A stretch of DNA of 5,576 bases from positions 1 through 5,576 of the forward strand of contig CAJBVC010000380.1 of assembly GCA_903958915.1 (NCBI GenBank). Reading direction: 5' to 3'. Both the position numbers and the translations under genes were made by a program. Shown in pieces: positions 4,362-5,576 of the stretch. Every line of letters starts with the position of its first letter. Position 1 is the stretch's first letter. The notes beneath the pieces are model-generated. The model did not search any database and was not told the DNA's origin. It was given only the letters and a program-made list of their open reading frames with translations. This stretch comes from an uncultured beta proteobacterium (lineage in GTDB: Bacteria; Pseudomonadota; Gammaproteobacteria; Burkholderiales; Burkholderiaceae_C).

Positions 4362-5576
4362 ATGCGCATTCACTTAATCAAGGCAGTTTTTCTGGCGGCA
4401 CTCCTCGTCAGCGCGGCGCACGCCGCGACCCAGACCACGCCGGTCCAACTCGCCAAGTCCACCGCCGACCACAGCAAGTTCAAGGAACTCCAGAAAACGT
4501 TTGACTCCGGTCCCGAGGTCACCAAGGCGTGCCTGGCCTGCCACACCGAAGCCTCCAAACAGATTCACCAAACCCAACACTGGAAGTGGGAGTACGTGAA
4601 CCCCAAGACTCAGCAGTTACTGGGTAAGAAACATATCGTCAACAACTTCTGCACATCGGTCAAATCGAACGAGGGTGGCTGCAATACGTGCCACATCGGG
4701 TATGGCTGGAAAGATGTGCAAAAAGAATTCAATGCCGAAGAGAACGTCGACTGCCTGTCGTGCCACGATGCAACCGGCAAATACAGGAAACCCAGTGGTT
4801 TTGCCGGCAACCCGGTGACCAAAGACACCGAGTACCCGCCCGGCTCCGGCAAAATTATTCGTGGCATCAATCTCAGCGAGATCGCGCAAAAAGTAGGTCC
4901 CACCAAACGCACCACCTGCGGTACCTGTCACTTCAACGGTGGTGGCGGCGACGGTGTAAAGCACGGCGACCTCGACAGTTCTCTTGAAGCGCCCAGCAAA
5001 GAGCTTGATGTGCACATGGACGTGGATGGCAACAACTTCAGTTGTGCTACCTGCCACAAGACCGATGGTCACCAGGTACCCGGCAGCCGATACAACCCCA
5101 CTGCCAAGGACAAGGATCCGGCACGCCTGCGCGGCAAAGCCGAAACCACCAACCCAGCAACTTGCCAGGCATGCCACGGCCAGGCACCCCACCAGACTGT
5201 CAAGCTCAATGAACACACGGCCAAGATTGCCTGCCAAACCTGCCACATCCCAGCCTTTGCGCGCGGTGGTCAACCCACCAAGATGACGTGGGACTGGTCT
5301 ACTGCCGGCAAAGTTGACAAGGATGGCAAGCAATATTCGGAAAAAGACGAAGACGGATACGACACCTATTTGTCCGCCAAGGGCGACTTCACCTGGAAGG
5401 CAAACGTAACACCCGAGTACATCTGGTTTAACGGCACCGTGAAGTACACACTGGTGGGTGACAAGATCGAAAAGGGCGACAAACCGGTCAAGATCAATGC
5501 GTTCGAAGGCAGCGCCACGGACGGCAACTCCATGATCTGGCCGGTCAAGATGTTTCGCGGCAAGCAGGCCTATGAC
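4362..5576 (+). CDS. otr: Octahaem tetrathionate reductase family c-type cytochrome (3' partial)
   Basis: A periplasmic multihaem cytochrome. The frame stays open for 405 codons to the window end, so the C-terminus is missing. The signal peptide is MRIHLIKAVFLAALLVSAAHA with likely cleavage after A21. Seven CXXCH haem sites are visible: CLACH 57-61, CNTCH 107-111, CLSCH 131-135, CGTCH 186-190, CATCH 228-232, CQACH 268-272 and CQTCH 291-295; an eighth is expected beyond the edge. Family signatures are NNFC...CNTCHIGYGW, CHFNGGGG...VKHGDLD and MTWDWSTAGK. The Shewanella homologue reduces tetrathionate, nitrite and hydroxylamine in vitro and has a lysine-ligated active-site haem. Here K200 (in VKHGDLD) and the unpaired C97 are candidate active-site residues, not assigned by alignment. 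The start has GAGGG 6 nt upstream. The FNR-like site and the upstream ArsR gene suggest anaerobic, sulfur- or nitrogen-related control. The natural substrate is uncertain. Confidence 0.93.
   Translation, partial: MRIHLIKAVFLAALLVSAAHAATQTTPVQLAKSTADHSKFKELQKTFDSGPEVTKACLACHTEASKQIHQTQHWKWEYVNPKTQQLLGKKHIVNNFCTSVKSNEGGCNTCHIGYGWKDVQKEFNAEENVDCLSCHDATGKYRKPSGFAGNPVTKDTEYPPGSGKIIRGINLSEIAQKVGPTKRTTCGTCHFNGGGGDGVKHGDLDSSLEAPSKELDVHMDVDGNNFSCATCHKTDGHQVPGSRYNPTAKDKDPARLRGKAETTNPATCQACHGQAPHQTVKLNEHTAKIACQTCHIPAFARGGQPTKMTWDWSTAGKVDKDGKQYSEKDEDGYDTYLSAKGDFTWKANVTPEYIWFNGTVKYTLVGDKIEKGDKPVKINAFEGSATDGNSMIWPVKMFRGKQAYD

Noticed and set aside
4617..5333. Minus-strand open frame (238 codons) opposite otr
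   Set aside because: It lies antisense to seven haem motifs and other Otr signatures, and its translation shows no recognisable domain.

Overview
The window looks like chromosomal DNA of a betaproteobacterium, probably Comamonadaceae (Rhodoferax/Polaromonas/Acidovorax type). The grounds are the high-GC codon use, the protein styles, a Lys/Ala/Pro-rich histone H1-like protein, and an intergenic element resembling the short GCTATCA...GCGCT...AGGCCAAAA repeats I remember from that family. The taxonomic call is inference.

Left part (1-2880): two genes on + for auxiliary beta-oxidation of unsaturated fatty acids. The first is the 3' three quarters of a FadH-type 2,4-dienoyl-CoA reductase (FMN, 4Fe-4S, FAD/NADPH modules) that unusually carries an NTF2/SnoaL-like domain fused to its C-terminus. 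The second is a crotonase whose D-E-D triad spacing matches delta3,5-delta2,4-dienoyl-CoA isomerase. Together they would convert di-unsaturated intermediates into substrates for the main cycle. A repeat-like element sits between them.

Middle (2881-3838): a small basic protein with a PAKKA-type tail joined to a DUF2934 domain (+), and a convergent 65-aa unknown protein (-). Their stop codons overlap in one TTAG tetranucleotide. A roughly 180-nt divergent intergenic region follows, with a strong palindrome just before the next gene.

Right part (3839-5576): an ArsR-family regulator with three cysteines, then a secreted multihaem cytochrome of the octahaem tetrathionate reductase (Otr) family, cut off by the window end after seven CXXCH motifs. 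The gap before otr holds a near-consensus FNR box placed exactly where a class II FNR promoter needs it relative to a -10-like hexamer, and a 20-bp near-perfect palindrome lies over that core promoter. The simplest reading is an anaerobically induced periplasmic reductase for a sulfur or nitrogen oxyanion, with a second regulator, possibly the ArsR protein, acting on the same promoter. The wiring is inferred from sequence only.
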